From Diabrotica undecimpunctata (lineage: Eukaryota > Arthropoda > Insecta > Coleoptera > Chrysomelidae), in NCBI RefSeq assembly GCF_040954645.1, contig NC_092807.1, positions 84,200,608 through 84,264,607 on the forward strand: a stretch of 64,000 bases of DNA, written 5' to 3'. The position numbers were made by a program, and so were the translations under genes. Below the pieces are notes generated by a model. That model made no database searches. It saw only the letters and a list, made by a program, of their open reading frames with translations, and was not told the DNA's origin. Positions 49,691 to 61,631 of this stretch are shown in pieces. Position 1 is the stretch's first letter. Each line of letters starts with the position of its first letter.

Positions 49691-50015
49691 AACGACTGCC
49701 GGCAACATGGCGACCGTTGCTTCAGCGACCCCCCGCCCCTACCCATATCGCTCAGACCGTTTCCGCGCATACCGTTCCCGCTTATACTGAGAGTATAAAA
49801 GCAGCTACACATGGTAAGACCGGTTGTCACTTGACACTAAGGAGTAGGCAGATTAAGACCTTAGTGCCGTTTGACGTAACGACTGAGGGGAGTAGGCAGA
49901 TTGAGACCCCAAGAGAACGGAACCGTACTCTTCTTGATAATGGCTACAAAATGGGTGCCGAAACGTCGAGTTTCAAATTCTCAATGCGGTACTTTATGAG
50001 AACCTAGTAGTTTTT
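49691..50015 (+). promoter_or_regulatory. Penelope 3' flank (pLTR-like) with TATA box and hammerhead-like core
   Basis: Contains GAGTATAAAAG (about 49789), two GGAGTAGGCAGATT.AGACC units (about 49840 and 49889), and at 49933-49967 CTTGATAATGGC...GTGCCGAAACGTC. The last resembles the hammerhead/GAAACGTC motif of Penelope pLTRs but has a changed core (TTGATAA instead of CTGATGA). Confidence 0.5.
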
Positions 50016-50084
50016 ATGTACCTGATTGCGGAAAAATAATAATACTCAGTAGGAAAGAATAATTATATTGCTTTTTAATTTTAG

Positions 50085-50311
50085 TGGCCAGAAAACACAA
50101 TTCTGTAAGAAGGTTCCTTTATTTTACTGGACTAAACAATACTCTAGCAAGAACCGCCGATAATTTATGGGTTCTTATAGAAAACCACATAGCCAGTGAC
50201 GCGACGTTTGAGGATTATATCGGAAACGACCCACATTCTTCTTATCAGCATTCACAACCCCACTATTTTAGTAAAACTGTGGAAAGAATGAAAATATCAT
50301 CACAACAATGG
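50085..50311 (+). CDS. Putative ionotropic receptor, second identified exon
   Basis: Open between acceptor TTTTTAATTTTAG (50084) and donor GTAATA (50312). It starts by completing the phase-1 codon left at 42815 and ends in phase 0, as the next exon needs. It encodes about 75 residues (FLYFTGLNNTLARTADNLWV...) at the position of the start of the S2 ligand-binding lobe. It has no hallmark motif, so support is the splice signals, phase agreement, strand and order. Confidence 0.5.
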
Positions 50312-50796
50312 GTAATAAAGGATTCTTTTGTAATAACAGTTTACATTTATTTTGTATTAGGTTGATGTACAGATCCTAAGTTGTTTTCATTGAAATGATG
50401 GGGCTTTTTTACTTGTAACAATTTTTATAATCTGTCTTGTATTTCTTTGTTTGTTTTTTGTATTTTATTTAGTAGTAAATATATATAATCCAAATGCTCA
50501 TACTAGCTGCTATATCCTTTTAAAATCACAATACTAATTGCAGTAACAATTTTAATCTTCTTTTTGGAAAATCACAATATTTTCCCTATATCGCTTTAAT
50601 ACTACCCTTTAATTTTTTATATACAGTATATCTTAAGGTACGATTCCGAGAACGACTGCAGGCGACAGACAGCACCTGTAGATGCCAGTTGCAGTTGCAG
50701 TTAAAGTCGGGCACCGGTTGCTGTCGTATTGATTCTGAAGTGAGCAGTAGCTACTTCAGTTACGTGGCCGCATAAAACAGTTGAGGTTGTGTATAT

Positions 50797-51000
50797 ATGG
50801 ATTACGAAATACTTTTTTTTTATACGAAAGTTTTACTGCAAAAAGAAGAATATGACGATGATTTGCTATTGTATTATTGCTTTAGGAGAAATCCTATACA
50901 ATCATGTTACTTACCTAGACTGAATGAAGGTTCTTATGAAACAGTGATTAAAAGATTTTATTCACTTTTTGAGCGATATCCTTCCAAACATTTTCTTTGA
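50797..51000 (+). pseudogene. Possible HARBI1-like N-terminal fragment
   Basis: A 67-codon frame with DDDLLLYYCFRRNPIQSCYL...GSYETVIKRFYSLFERYPSK, vaguely like the N-terminus of Harbinger nucleases (acidic stretch, RR, R...G.Y..L). No catalytic part follows. Could be chance. Confidence 0.25.
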
Positions 51001-51164
51001 GATGTGATTTTTTTTGGAAGCATACCTCTCTTATCGCGGGCTCAACCGGAGCAGTAGATCGCGCTGAGGCATGAACAAATTAAAAGGGACACTAAACATT
51101 GTAACGACTGTAAATACACATGGCGCGACCACACAATACAAGGAATAATATGCGGTGCCATCCA

Positions 51165-51975
51165 TGTTTATAAAATAAAATAAAATAAACTGAAATCAAA
51201 TAAAATTTACTATTTTTGATGGGAATAAGCTACAATTTAAGTTTAAAATAGGTTTATTTTTATATATTTTATCAAATAAAATAAAATACAATATATTTGA
51301 ATCGAATCAAGTAAAATAGAATCAAATCGAATCCGATATCAAATCGAATCTTTCGTCGAATCGATTATTGAATCGATTATCTAATAGAATCGAATATATT
51401 ATAGAATCGAAATAAATATCAAATCGGATCTATTATCAATTAAATCGATGAGTAAAATGACACGACGGATGAGTAAAATTACACATTGGAGGCCAAGAGC
51501 AGACAAACGTAGTAGAGGAAGACCACCTACACGTTGGGCTGACGACATCAGGCGTATCACGAAAAATTGGCAACAAAGAGCACAAAATCGCGAAGAATGG
51601 AGGAGTTTAAGGGAGGCCTATGTCCAGCAGTGGACGTGATAAATGAAGGCTGAATGATGATGATGATGATGATGATGATGATTGAATCAAATATTGAATC
51701 TAATCGATTATCGAATCGAATCGAATATCTAATCAAATTAAATTAAATTAAATCGAATCAATTATAGATCGATTGTTGAACTTAATATAGAATCGATTAT
51801 CGAATCGATTAGGGAACAATCGAATCAAATCGATTATTCAATAGAATCAATTATCAAGCCGATTATCAAATCAAATCAATTATCGAATCGAATCGATCAT
51901 CGAGTCGCAATCGAATTAAATATCGAATCGAATCGACTATTGAATCGGATAAATATAAAATAAAATAAAATAAAA
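51165..51975. repeat. Degenerate AATAA / GAATCGATTATC satellite
   Basis: 51165-51300 is AATAA-rich. 51300-51440 and 51685-51950 consist of variable GAATCGAATC/GATTATC units. 51950-51985 is again (AATAA)n. A LINE tail interrupts it at 51441-51684. Direct and inverted ATCGAT palindromes abound. Confidence 0.85.
51441..51684 (+). mobile_element. RTE-like LINE 3' tail ending in (ATG)n
   Basis: RGRPPTRWADDIRRITKNWQ...REEWRSLREAYVQQWT and a TGA at 51637-51639, then ten GATGAT-type units. This C-terminus followed by short trinucleotide tandem repeats is the end of RTE-type LINEs. It is inserted in the GAATCG satellite. Confidence 0.75.
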
Positions 51976-51980
51976 TAAAT

Positions 51981-52494
<514 letters not shown>

Positions 52495-52497
<3 letters not shown>

Positions 52498-52817
52498 TAT
52501 ACAAAGATATTTAGACACTGTGTCTCAATACTTCCATGTCATCCAATTTCACGACGGTACTAACAGGTAAGATGACTTTGGTTTAAAACTTGAACATTTA
52601 ATGTATTAATTATAACTATTTTATTTGAATTAATGGCTTAGTGATAAATTCTTCTTTGCCACATTTATGTTTTATAATTAATATCAGTTAATCATATTGT
52701 ATCAATGTTTTACCTATGTATACTATTTATATGTTTACCGAGAAAAAATTGTAAATTTTCTTGTTTTTTTTTTTCAATAAAGAAACACCCTACCAACAGG
52801 TCTTCGGAGGGGTGGGA
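52495..52817. other. Unassigned stretch ending in purine-rich tract
   Basis: Nothing coding. AATAAA at 52777 and a GGAGGGGTGGGAG purine run at 52805-52817 directly before TGTCGCC suggest the 3' end of an LTR element. Confidence 0.35.
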
Positions 52818-53798
52818 GTGTCGCCAAGGTAATCAATCACGACAAAGATTGATACTTTGTCCGGCCAACCACAGCGCTCGTTATTAACTGCGCCGTCATT
52901 GGCCTCTTGGCGGAAGTGTGCTGAAAATTCTCAAACACGATGTGTATAAAAGAGCAGCACATCTTCCGATCGGGATCCAGTCGTCATACACTCCTAGCCC
53001 CGTAAGACCTTGTTGGTTTGGTGTGCTACCAAGCTACCTTTGAGTTTTATTAATTAACCAATATCCTGCTATCGTCGAAGACGTCAAATTGAAGAATAGT
53101 TATTCAATAATGGTTATCCAATTTAGAAGTTAAATCAAGTACAAGAACCGGCGTGTCGACTACAAATGCTTCCTGACAGTAGAACACGACTTTCTGAGAT
53201 AGAAAAGACATTGGTCTTAGAACTATTTCAAATCGTGTCGAACTGACCACAGCGTTATTTGGGCCTGTCACGGTAAAGAGTGAATAAAAGTCCCGAGGGG
53301 GGATTTGTAATTGCTTTTCCGATCAGGTTGAGCTGCAATAACACTTCGTCTGCAAAACCTTATGCAAATAGTAACTATAAGAATTACTGTTAACAAAAGG
53401 TAGCTATACTAAGACTGGCAGCAGGAAAAGTCGACATTACCGGCATTCTTGTACCTCTCTCGAGGAGAGGGAACGCGGTTACACGAGGTGAGAAGGCCGA
53501 CATCTCTGTGGAACTTGAGGTATACACCACGCATCAGAATTCTAACACAATTTAAGTCATTGTAAGAATATTTTGTCTGTAAGAAAGCTCGAACTGTTAG
53601 AGAATTCTGATTGCCGGTGTCCCCTCACCTACCACAAAGGCTCGGCGGAACTTCTTGTCCGTAGAGGCCGGTATCCCAATTTAACTCCTTATAACGAAGA
53701 TGGACTCTCGAAACTTGAGATCCTCTTCAAGGGCGGCGGTCGTAAATCGTCCAGAAACCCCCGAAAACCAGGAGGACGCTACGGCCGTACGACATGCC
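52818..53798. other. Possible solo LTR / LTR-like promoter region
   Basis: Starts TGTCGCCAAGG right after a polypurine-like run. Has a TATA box (TGTATAAAAG at about 52943) and a second purine run (GAGGGGGGAT, 53296). No partner LTR was found, so boundaries and identity are uncertain. Confidence 0.3.
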
Positions 53799-54144
53799 TG
53801 TCATCGAGTGCCATAGTCTGAGAACTTGTACGCACTCCGATGCGCATCGCCTAGGCTCGAATTTTCTTATTGGCTGGCTAACCTGAAAATACCATATAAA
53901 TAGTTAAAAACTTATAAATATCGGTGATTTTCAAGCCAGCCAGGTCAGTCCTCTAGGGGCTCTGCTTACTGTTTTCTTAGACTCTGTGGCTGTTTCGTTC
54001 TACTGTACCTGTTGTTTTATTTCAACCCTAGTAGTGGTTATCTATATAATACCTTGTCTTTTTAAAGACAGGATAACATCTACAGAGCGTCCGGCGAGGT
54101 TTTTTAAGGATTTTAGACCCTTATTTATCCTTAAAAAGACGACA
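53799..54144 (+). repeat. TRIM 5' LTR (346 bp)
   Basis: TGTCATCGAGTG...GACGACA, with CATATAAATAG near 53893 as a TATA-like box. Confidence 0.9.
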
Positions 54145-54158
54145 TGGCGCCCAACCAG
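54145..54158 (+). promoter_or_regulatory. TRIM primer-binding site
   Basis: TGGCGCCCAACCAG directly abuts the LTR and shares TGGCGCCCAAC with the gypsy primer site at 22433. Confidence 0.85.
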
Positions 54159-54730
54159 CTTTCGAGCCCACGCCCACCTGCACAGAAGGCACACAAATGA
54201 ATCCACCGTTTCTGAATTCAGAAAGACAGCGGGAGAACCATCGGATGTTAGCAGATCCACGCTAACATGCCGACATCGAGGCCTTCTGAAGACCTGATGC
54301 CTTCTGTGTGCAGACACCTTCGACGAGCCGGCCTTCTTTTGAGTTAGATGCCAACGGAAATCACGGAGTAGCTCCAGTCACTGCCTCCCTACAGATATGT
54401 GGTCGTAACCACGTAGGCTTAGGCACACTGGCCTACGAAACCCCGTTTGATATGGCAGATGGGATCCGGACGGCCTAGAAAAGGACGAACCCGCCGAAGA
54501 AGTGAGTACATCGACTGAGGATGGATCTGCCGATGCTGTCACCACCACAGACCTCCCCCTGTGTAGTGTTGTTTGTGCAGTGTTGCGGTTATTAAGAACA
54601 TTTTCTTATTTTTATATGTTTATATACATAAGTAATTTTGTTTCACATTTTCTTGTGTATTTCTATTTTTATTTGTATACTTTTTACTTTTTTAATAAAT
54701 ATTTCCTTTTCCCAGCCTCAGAGTCTCCAG

Positions 54731-54741
54731 ATCGGGGGGGA
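54731..54741 (+). promoter_or_regulatory. TRIM polypurine tract
   Basis: ATCGGGGGGGA immediately before the 3' LTR. Confidence 0.85.
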
Positions 54742-55112
54742 TGTCATCGAGTGCCATAATCTGAGAACGTGTACGCACTTCGATCCGCATCGCCTCGGCT
54801 CGAATTTTCTTATTGGCTGGCTAACCTGAAAATACCATATAAATAGTTAAAAACTTACATATCGGTGATTTTCAAGCCAGCCAGGTCAGTCCTTCTTGGG
54901 CTCCCCTGGAGCATAGCGCTCTAGGGGCTCTGCTTACTGTTTTCTTAGACTCAGTGGCTGTTTCGTTCTACTGTACCTGTTGTTTTATTTTAACCATAGT
55001 AGTGGTTATCTATATAATACCTTGTCTTTTTAAAGACAGGGTAACATCTACAGAGCGTCCGGAGAGGTTTTTTAAGGGTTTTAGACCCTTATTTATTCTT
55101 AAAAAGACGACA
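54742..55112 (+). repeat. TRIM 3' LTR (371 bp)
   Basis: Same as the 5' LTR with scattered substitutions and a 25-bp longer block near 54893-54920 (CTTGGGCTCCCCTGGAGCAT). Confidence 0.9.
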
Positions 55113-55186
55113 TGCCAGGCAGCAGTCTGATGTCGGAATCAGTCTTATACAAATTAATACTGCGAAATAATGACGTCTGCAGTCGT

Positions 55187-55310
<124 letters not shown>

Positions 55311-55352
55311 TGGGCCTGCGTAGCGCAAGCAATATAAAACGGGAGACTATTA

Positions 55353-55510
<158 letters not shown>

Positions 55511-55565
55511 ATTTGTAGTATCAGCAATCGGTCAGGAAATAAAACTCTATTTGTTCAGTCTCAAT

Positions 55566-55596
55566 ATTTCGTCACGATTTTGTGACTTCTTCAGGA
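55566..55596 (-). ncRNA. Hammerhead-like core in left palindrome arm
   Basis: Mirror image of 56026-56056, on the minus strand: CTGAAGA, stem II GTCAC/GTGAC, GAAA. Confidence 0.35.
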
Positions 55597-56027
55597 GAAA
55601 ACTGTAAATTTATTAGAATAATTAATGATTATATGTAAACAAAATGAATATTTTAATACTTACAACTATAAGAATGAAAATTTAAATTTTTTTGACATAT
55701 CTAAATAAATGACATATTTGTTTGATTTTATTAAGGAGTTATGGTAACCGCAATATGTTATAGAGTGAATTCCCGTTGTACAATTTTCAGCGAGTAGGTT
55801 AAAATAATAATAGGTTATTTTAACCTACTCGCTGAAAATTGTACAACGGGAATTCACTCTATAACATATTGCGGTTACCATAACTCCTTAATAAAATCAA
55901 ACAAATATGTCATTTATTTAGATATGTCAAAAAAATTTAAATTTTCATTCTTATAGTTGTAAGTATTAAAATATTCATTTTGTTTACATATAATCATTAA
56001 TTATTCTAATAAATTTACAGTTTTCTC

Positions 56028-56055
56028 CTGAAGAAGTCACAAAATCGTGACGAAA
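56028..56055 (+). ncRNA. Hammerhead-like core in right palindrome arm
   Basis: CTGAAGA (56028-56034), stem II GTCAC-AAAATC-GTGAC, GAAA (56052-56055). CTC before the core can pair with GAG after a UA dinucleotide, with CAG/CTG further out. Stem III is weak. Probably derived from a Penelope-type terminal region. Confidence 0.4.
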
Positions 56056-56147
56056 TATTGAGACTGAACAAATAGAGTTTTATTTCCTGACCGATTGCTG
56101 ATACTACAAATCAATATTTAAAACAGTACGGTCGAAAAAATAATTTG

Positions 56148-56149
<2 letters not shown>

Positions 56150-56227
<78 letters not shown>
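56150..56227. repeat. (AT)n microsatellite right of palindrome
   Basis: AT run 33 bp beyond the right palindrome arm. Confidence 0.96.
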
Positions 56228-56230
<3 letters not shown>

Positions 56231-57057
56231 AGGATACCTGCCATGATTTGGCCTGCAAGTCCTTACCTCAACTTAATAGAAGGGGTAGGAGATGACTACG
56301 ACTACCTAACTCACCAAATATACATATTAAATCAATATTAAATGTTTTTGCGATTGTTTGAAACTTTGGATCAAATTGATCAGCACGAAATAAGAACAGT
56401 AATTCTAAACAGTACTTCTAAACAGTATGAGAAATCGTTGTCAAGTAGTAACAAATGCCAGGAGGCAAACTCGCTTTTAATTTAATTTTTTTTTACTTTA
56501 AAAATTTGTCATTTTGTCTTTTTTATAATATCAGTTAGTCTTATTTCACTACATTTCTCGTAAAGAAAAAAAACATATTTTATTTAAGTTGTTCTAAATC
56601 ACAAAAAAGTAAAAGAAAAATAAAAATTTATCTCTTAAGACTGAAATTAAAATTTTTCTTTAATTGATGAAAGGGTTGCTGGTGTGAGCATATATTCAAG
56701 AATGTTGGAGAAATAAGTCTTCTACTTGCAATCCGTAAGAGATTTTATTAAAGTTGAAAAAGTATCTATAACAATTTTAATTAATTATCACGTTACATTT
56801 GATACATCTATAGGAATTGTACTGATATGTAATTATTTTCATGCATTTTCATTCATTTATCATACGAAACTTTAATAAAAATGACTCATACAATTAACAT
56901 CAGAGCGCAGCTGGTCTAGAAAGTCTAATTTAAATTTAAATTACACGTACATATTTTTATTTTAATTTATCTACATGTCATATTGACTGACTATTGATTA
57001 TGTCCTCTTTACTACTGAAATAATTGGTTGTTTTTTTGTCATATGTACATTCGTTTG

Positions 57058-57060
<3 letters not shown>
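56228..57060. other. Unassigned intronic stretch
   Basis: No frame or repeat structure recognised. Confidence 0.4.

Positions 57061-57121
<61 letters not shown>
57061..57121. repeat. (AT)n microsatellite
   Basis: AT run in the receptor intron. Confidence 0.96.
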
Positions 57122-57123
<2 letters not shown>

Positions 57124-57380
57124 TTTTCTTTTTTTTTCAACTTTAATAAAATTTATTACGGATTGTGAGTAGAAGACTTATTTCCCTAACAATAATAAAA
57201 TTTTAATAGTATACGTTAATTTTGGTGCCCAGTGTATAATGCTGTATAATTGGTTTACCAATGTATTATGTTAAAATTGGTTATTACATTGTATTTAAAA
57301 TTTTAACAAATAACGTATTATAATTATTTAACCATATCTTAATTTTTCGTTATATCATACCCAACAATGATCTGTTTTAG

Positions 57381-57683
57381 ATAAGTGGTATTGAATACAA
57401 GATAGCTGCGAGAAAAGGTTTCCCTTTGGTTAAAACACTAAACTACTGGATAGATATAATAAGTCAAAGTGGTTTATTTCGAAAATGGACATATGATCAG
57501 TCCGTTCTTCTTAGAAAATTTATCATTGAAAAGCCTGGAGTATTATATAAAAAAAAGTTGGATTTGTATGACTGCAGAGGTGCATTTTACCTCTTATTTT
57601 TTGGGTATATTTTATCATTGATGACATTTTTTGCTGAACTGCACCTATTTAGAAATGATTATTGTAGGCACTATTTAAAATAA
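57381..57683 (+). CDS. Putative ionotropic receptor, last exon with S2 end and M4
   Basis: Acceptor CTGTTTTAG at 57380; phase 0; stop TAA 57681-57683. It encodes YKIAARKGFPLVKTLNYWID, SGLFRKW, then LDLYDCRGAFYLLFFGYIL and a short FFAELHLF end. The order (P...N..I..I..SGL..KW, then L.L.D..GAF..L..G...S...F..E) is the S2-M4 signature of insect ionotropic receptors. It completes the channel begun at 42325. Confidence 0.75.
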   Translation: MSGIEYKIAARKGFPLVKTLNYWIDIISQSGLFRKWTYDQSVLLRKFIIEKPGVLYKKKLDLYDCRGAFYLLFFGYILSLMTFFAELHLFRNDYCRHYLK

Positions 57684-58138
57684 GTATACAAGTATACTGA
57701 CTAATTAAGGTCAAAGCTTAAGAAAAAATTATTGTTATTAATTAATTAATCTTCATTATTAATTTCGAATCTTTTACCGAACAGATAAATGCTTTACTGT
57801 AAAAGAGGATAGATAATTAAACCACGACGCTTCATTACGAGGTAAATTTTCATCCAATTCTAATATACTTCTAATCTTCATCGACATCTTCTACATGCAC
57901 TTTTAATATTTTTGGTTGTAAACAATTCGGTAACAGAGAGTTATTAAAGGAGTGTTTTATGTCGTCCTGTAATAAATCACCTTTATTTTGACACATACGC
58001 ATGCGCAGTATTCCGTCCTTAATTTTTGTCCTTTAAAATTTAAATTTTCGCCTCTATTTAAATAAAATACTGGACAGAGAACTTTTAAGTTACCCTTATT
58101 TTGACATAACCTGTCAAATACCGTGTAGAAATACGTCT
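57684..58138. other. Receptor 3' flank
   Basis: Likely 3' UTR then intergenic sequence; no exact AATAAA seen soon after the stop. Nothing else recognised before the BEL breakpoint. Confidence 0.4.
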
Positions 58139-61049
58139 ATAGCAAAATTAATGAGCATATCATGAGCGAGAGGATATTCTTCCTTATGCATGCTTGCGAG
58201 TTCAATTAAACATCGTGTGCTAAGGAAGGTAGCTGGTTTCGTTCCATAGGTAACCGTTTTAAATTGTATACATTTTAACGGCTCCGAGGGAGAGTTGCGC
58301 CACAAAATATTTAATAAGAAAGTTTGGTTGGGGTTAATTCTGATTTGTCTAAACATCTTTTTTATATCAGATGTGAACACATACTTAAAGAGTCTAAAAT
58401 TGACTAAAGTGTCAAATAGTTCTGGTTGTGTGGTATAACCCTTTAACATAATATCATTAAGGCTAAAATCAGAAGTGGTTTTTATGGATGCGTCAAAAAC
58501 TATGCGCAAACGAGTTGTGAGAGAAGTGTCTTTTTCTACACTGTGGTGAGGCAAGAAATATTTGTTTTCTGAGTGTACATTCTGCAGAGACAACGGAACA
58601 TATTTTGCATGTCCTAATTCAACATACTCATCTATAAAAGATTTATATTGTTTGTAAAGAGAATCATTTTTTGAGAATTTGTTCTCCAAATTTAGAAATC
58701 GCCTTCGCGCCATTTGGAAAGAGTCGCCCAATTTATTATTTTCATTTGGCGCGCATAGAGGTAAATCTACTTGGAACTGTCCATTCGGTAGGATTTGTGG
58801 TGTGGCTTTAAATATTTTCTCAGCCTTTTCATCATCAGGACTTAAATGCTTTATTTCGGGAACTTCTTCATTGTGCCAAAACCTTTGGAGAAGATTATTT
58901 ATATTTTCTTCTTCAGTGTGAGATTGAACAAATAAAGAAATATGATTCGAGTGTGAATAGTTACAGTTTGAGTGAGAGTGCATCTTTTTCTTAGATGAAA
59001 CTTGTGGAGATAGGTTACCAAACATGACATATCCTAAATGATTGTTTTGAAGCACTGGAAGACCTGCTCCAATATGAATTAAACCATCCTTTAATAGATC
59101 ACAGTAAATTTCTGCACCTAATAAGAGATCGATTCTCCCTGGGGAGGAGTAAGAGGGATCACTAAGCTTTATGCCAGCTGGTATTTTTATTTTGCTACGA
59201 TCTAGAGGTACCTGAGGTATTTTACACGTAATATTATCCAAAACTGCACATGATACTTCAAATTTCATATCATTGTTTTTATATGGGAAAAATTCAATGT
59301 TTACCATTTCATTTGAGATGGAACAATTTTGAGAGATTGTGGAAATTTGTAATCTTTTATTAGTGGTAGAGTAATTTAGTTTATTTACTAAATCTTTTGT
59401 TGCAAAGCTCGATTGAAATCCATTATCGAGAAGACATCTTGCGTGTACAGGTTGTCCACTTTCAGAGTAAATTGTTACCAGCGCTGTGGCTATCAAAACT
59501 TCGTTTTTTGGATTGAAAGTTGAGAGAGAAGAGATGCAAGATGAATTTTGACTTTGCGTGTCTGGGAGTAGACAATATTCATTTGTCTGAGTGCTTAAGT
59601 GAGTAGAAGTGTTTGGTGATTCATTATATGAATGTGGAGAATTAATTCTTTTATTAACTTGGGCATTATTACTCCTTTGAGGAGCATGAAAATGACTTTG
59701 AGAGATATGTGGTGCACTATGGCGAGTTTGTGAATCACCCTGTATACTTGCGGACGATTGAGAGGTTTGTGGTGCATTAAAGCGTGATTGTTGCCTATTG
59801 GCGTGACTTTGATTACCATCATGTGAATTTGAAGCACTTTGATTGCTTCGAGTGGGAGAGAATAAATTATTTTCATGAGTGTGAGAAAAATTATTTTCTT
59901 CATGCAGAAGTGTATTGTGCTTTTTATTGCAAATTTTACCTGTGTATTTAGAGATGCATTTATCAGTAAAATGCTTAGTGCCAAAACAGTTTCTGCAAAG
60001 CTGTGCTCGCTTTACAAAATTAAACCTTTCTCGAGAATTTGTGTCTTTAAATAAGTTACACTGATATATTTTATGACCAGTTTGTTTACAAAATATGCAA
60101 TTTTCATAGCTAGATTTATTATTATTTATAGTGGAAATATGAGCAATTTTTTGAGTGACTTTATTATTAAACTTTGACTGAGTTTCAGTGTAATTAAGTT
60201 TCTCTAAAACATCACATCTTTTTTCTAGAAATTCAAAAAATTGTTTGAGTGTTGGAACATTCTTGGAACCTACTTCATATTCAAAAGCCTTGTGAGAAGC
60301 AAAATCTATTTTTTCAAAAATATTTCTATTGAAAGGAGGTCCCAAAGTTCAATTGGAACTTCGAGATTACTAAGAGCTTGAAGCGTTTGCTTCGTGTGTA
60401 CAAGAAAATCTCTTAGTACCTGAGGAGTGCATTTAACTAGAGATTGAGACTTTAACAGCTTTTTTATAAGAGTACTAATCACTCGTGATTTGTCATCATA
60501 TCTTTCTTTTAGGGTTTTTATAGCGACAGCAAAATTTGCATCTACTACTTCGATATTGCTAATTAAGTTTAACGGTTCTCCTTTGAGGAAAGATTTTAAA
60601 TATATAAACTTTTGTATATTATTTAAACTTGAATTGTTTGTGATCAGAGTTTCAAATAGTTGAAAGAATTCATTGAATTCTGAGAAATTTCCGGTAAAGG
60701 TTTTCATGCTAATTTCAGGCAGCCTCGCACTGGAAACAGCATTATTATTTGAGCTAGGTGCTTTATTTTCTGTTAAATTTAATTCTATTATTTTTCTTTG
60801 CAAACCTTTGAGTGTGTTGAAGCATTTTTCTTCAACATTTGCTCGATCAGCTGATTGTTGGTCGCTGTCATCAGTCTGTTCGATTTCTAATTGAATTTGT
60901 TCATATTGTGTGAAAAAATTAAAAAGTTTTTCTTTCCTATTTTCAAAATCAAGTATTTCGTTTTCTGTATCTTTATTGGCTATAAACCATTCTGAGATAC
61001 GTGTAATTAATGCTTTAAGTGATTTGCGCTTTTTCTTTAAAACTTCCAT
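58139..61049 (-). pseudogene. BEL copy 2 gag and partial pol
   Basis: ATG at 61049 (minus). Close match to copy 1, including CIFCKQTGHKIYQC, CLLDNG (then FQSSF) and RT motifs up to AHDMLINF. A single-base deletion near 60317 shifts the frame within gag (LKK stop). At the two positions where copy 1 has stop codons this copy is open (Leu and Glu). It has no active-site YIDD, RNase H or integrase, so it cannot function alone. Confidence 0.92.
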
Positions 61050-61631
61050 ATTTCATTTAAAAGTGAATTTATTTGCAAATATATGCTGAGCGAGAAATAA
61101 GAGTGAATGATTTTGTTTAGTGTAAATGTCTTTTTCAACTAAGACGCGATTTTAATTTTAATAGAGTATTTTTACTAGAGTGATAAATAAATATTTTTCG
61201 TGAGAGCGGGCTGTGAGACAATCTGTATAATAAATAATTGTCAGCTATCTTTAGCGATATTGAGAAGAAAGATCTGTTATCAAATCAAAGCCATTAGTTA
61301 ATATAAATATTAATAAACAAATAAAAGTCGAGACAAATATCTACCAATATAAATTATGTGCATGCAGTAGCTATAAAAAATATAGAAAGAATTTTAACCT
61401 CACCAAATGTTTTTCAAGTATCCAATTTAATTACCGCTGTCGCTTACCAACACATAACGCACTTTTCACAAAACACACGTGTCTAATCTTGAACGAAGGT
61501 CAACTTGTGCAATCTTTCTTCTAGGGACGAGAAACCCTTATTCTTTCTTCGTGTTGCTCTCCGTCGTGTGTAATCCTTTTCTTTCTTCAGTCCTGTTTCA
61601 TCAAATAATCTGTGCTCGATAGGGCCACGAA

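Larger units (their letters stand above)
42816..50084 (+). other. Receptor intron, 7.3 kb, filled with transposons
   Basis: GTAAGT...TTTTTAATTTTAG. It contains a Jockey-like LINE (minus), a nested LINE tail, a decayed piggyBac and a Penelope fragment. The intron assignment depends on the exon model. Confidence 0.6.
53799..55112 (+). mobile_element. TRIM-like non-autonomous LTR element with 4-bp target duplication
   Basis: 1,314 bp: LTR 53799-54144, tRNA-Lys-type primer site TGGCGCCCAACCAG starting at 54145, 597-bp non-coding interior, polypurine tract ATCGGGGGGGA, LTR 54742-55112. TGCC occurs on both flanks (53795-53798 and 55113-55116), a 4-bp duplication as made by gypsy-type integrases. 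No gag or pol, so it must depend on another element. The right LTR is 25 bp longer. Confidence 0.9.

Noticed and set aside
51670..51960. CRISPR-like regular repeats
   Set aside because: Units are degenerate and irregular, without spacers, in a eukaryotic context.
52818..53798. Complete second LTR element around the TRIM
   Set aside because: Only one side with LTR-like features is visible; listed as a weak candidate only.
54502..54829. Protein-coding frames in the TRIM interior
   Set aside because: Low-complexity Tyr/Phe-rich translations without motifs.
57426..57683. Single-exon gene starting at 57426
   Set aside because: The open frame extends upstream to a splice acceptor at 57380, and the content is the C-terminal end of a receptor.
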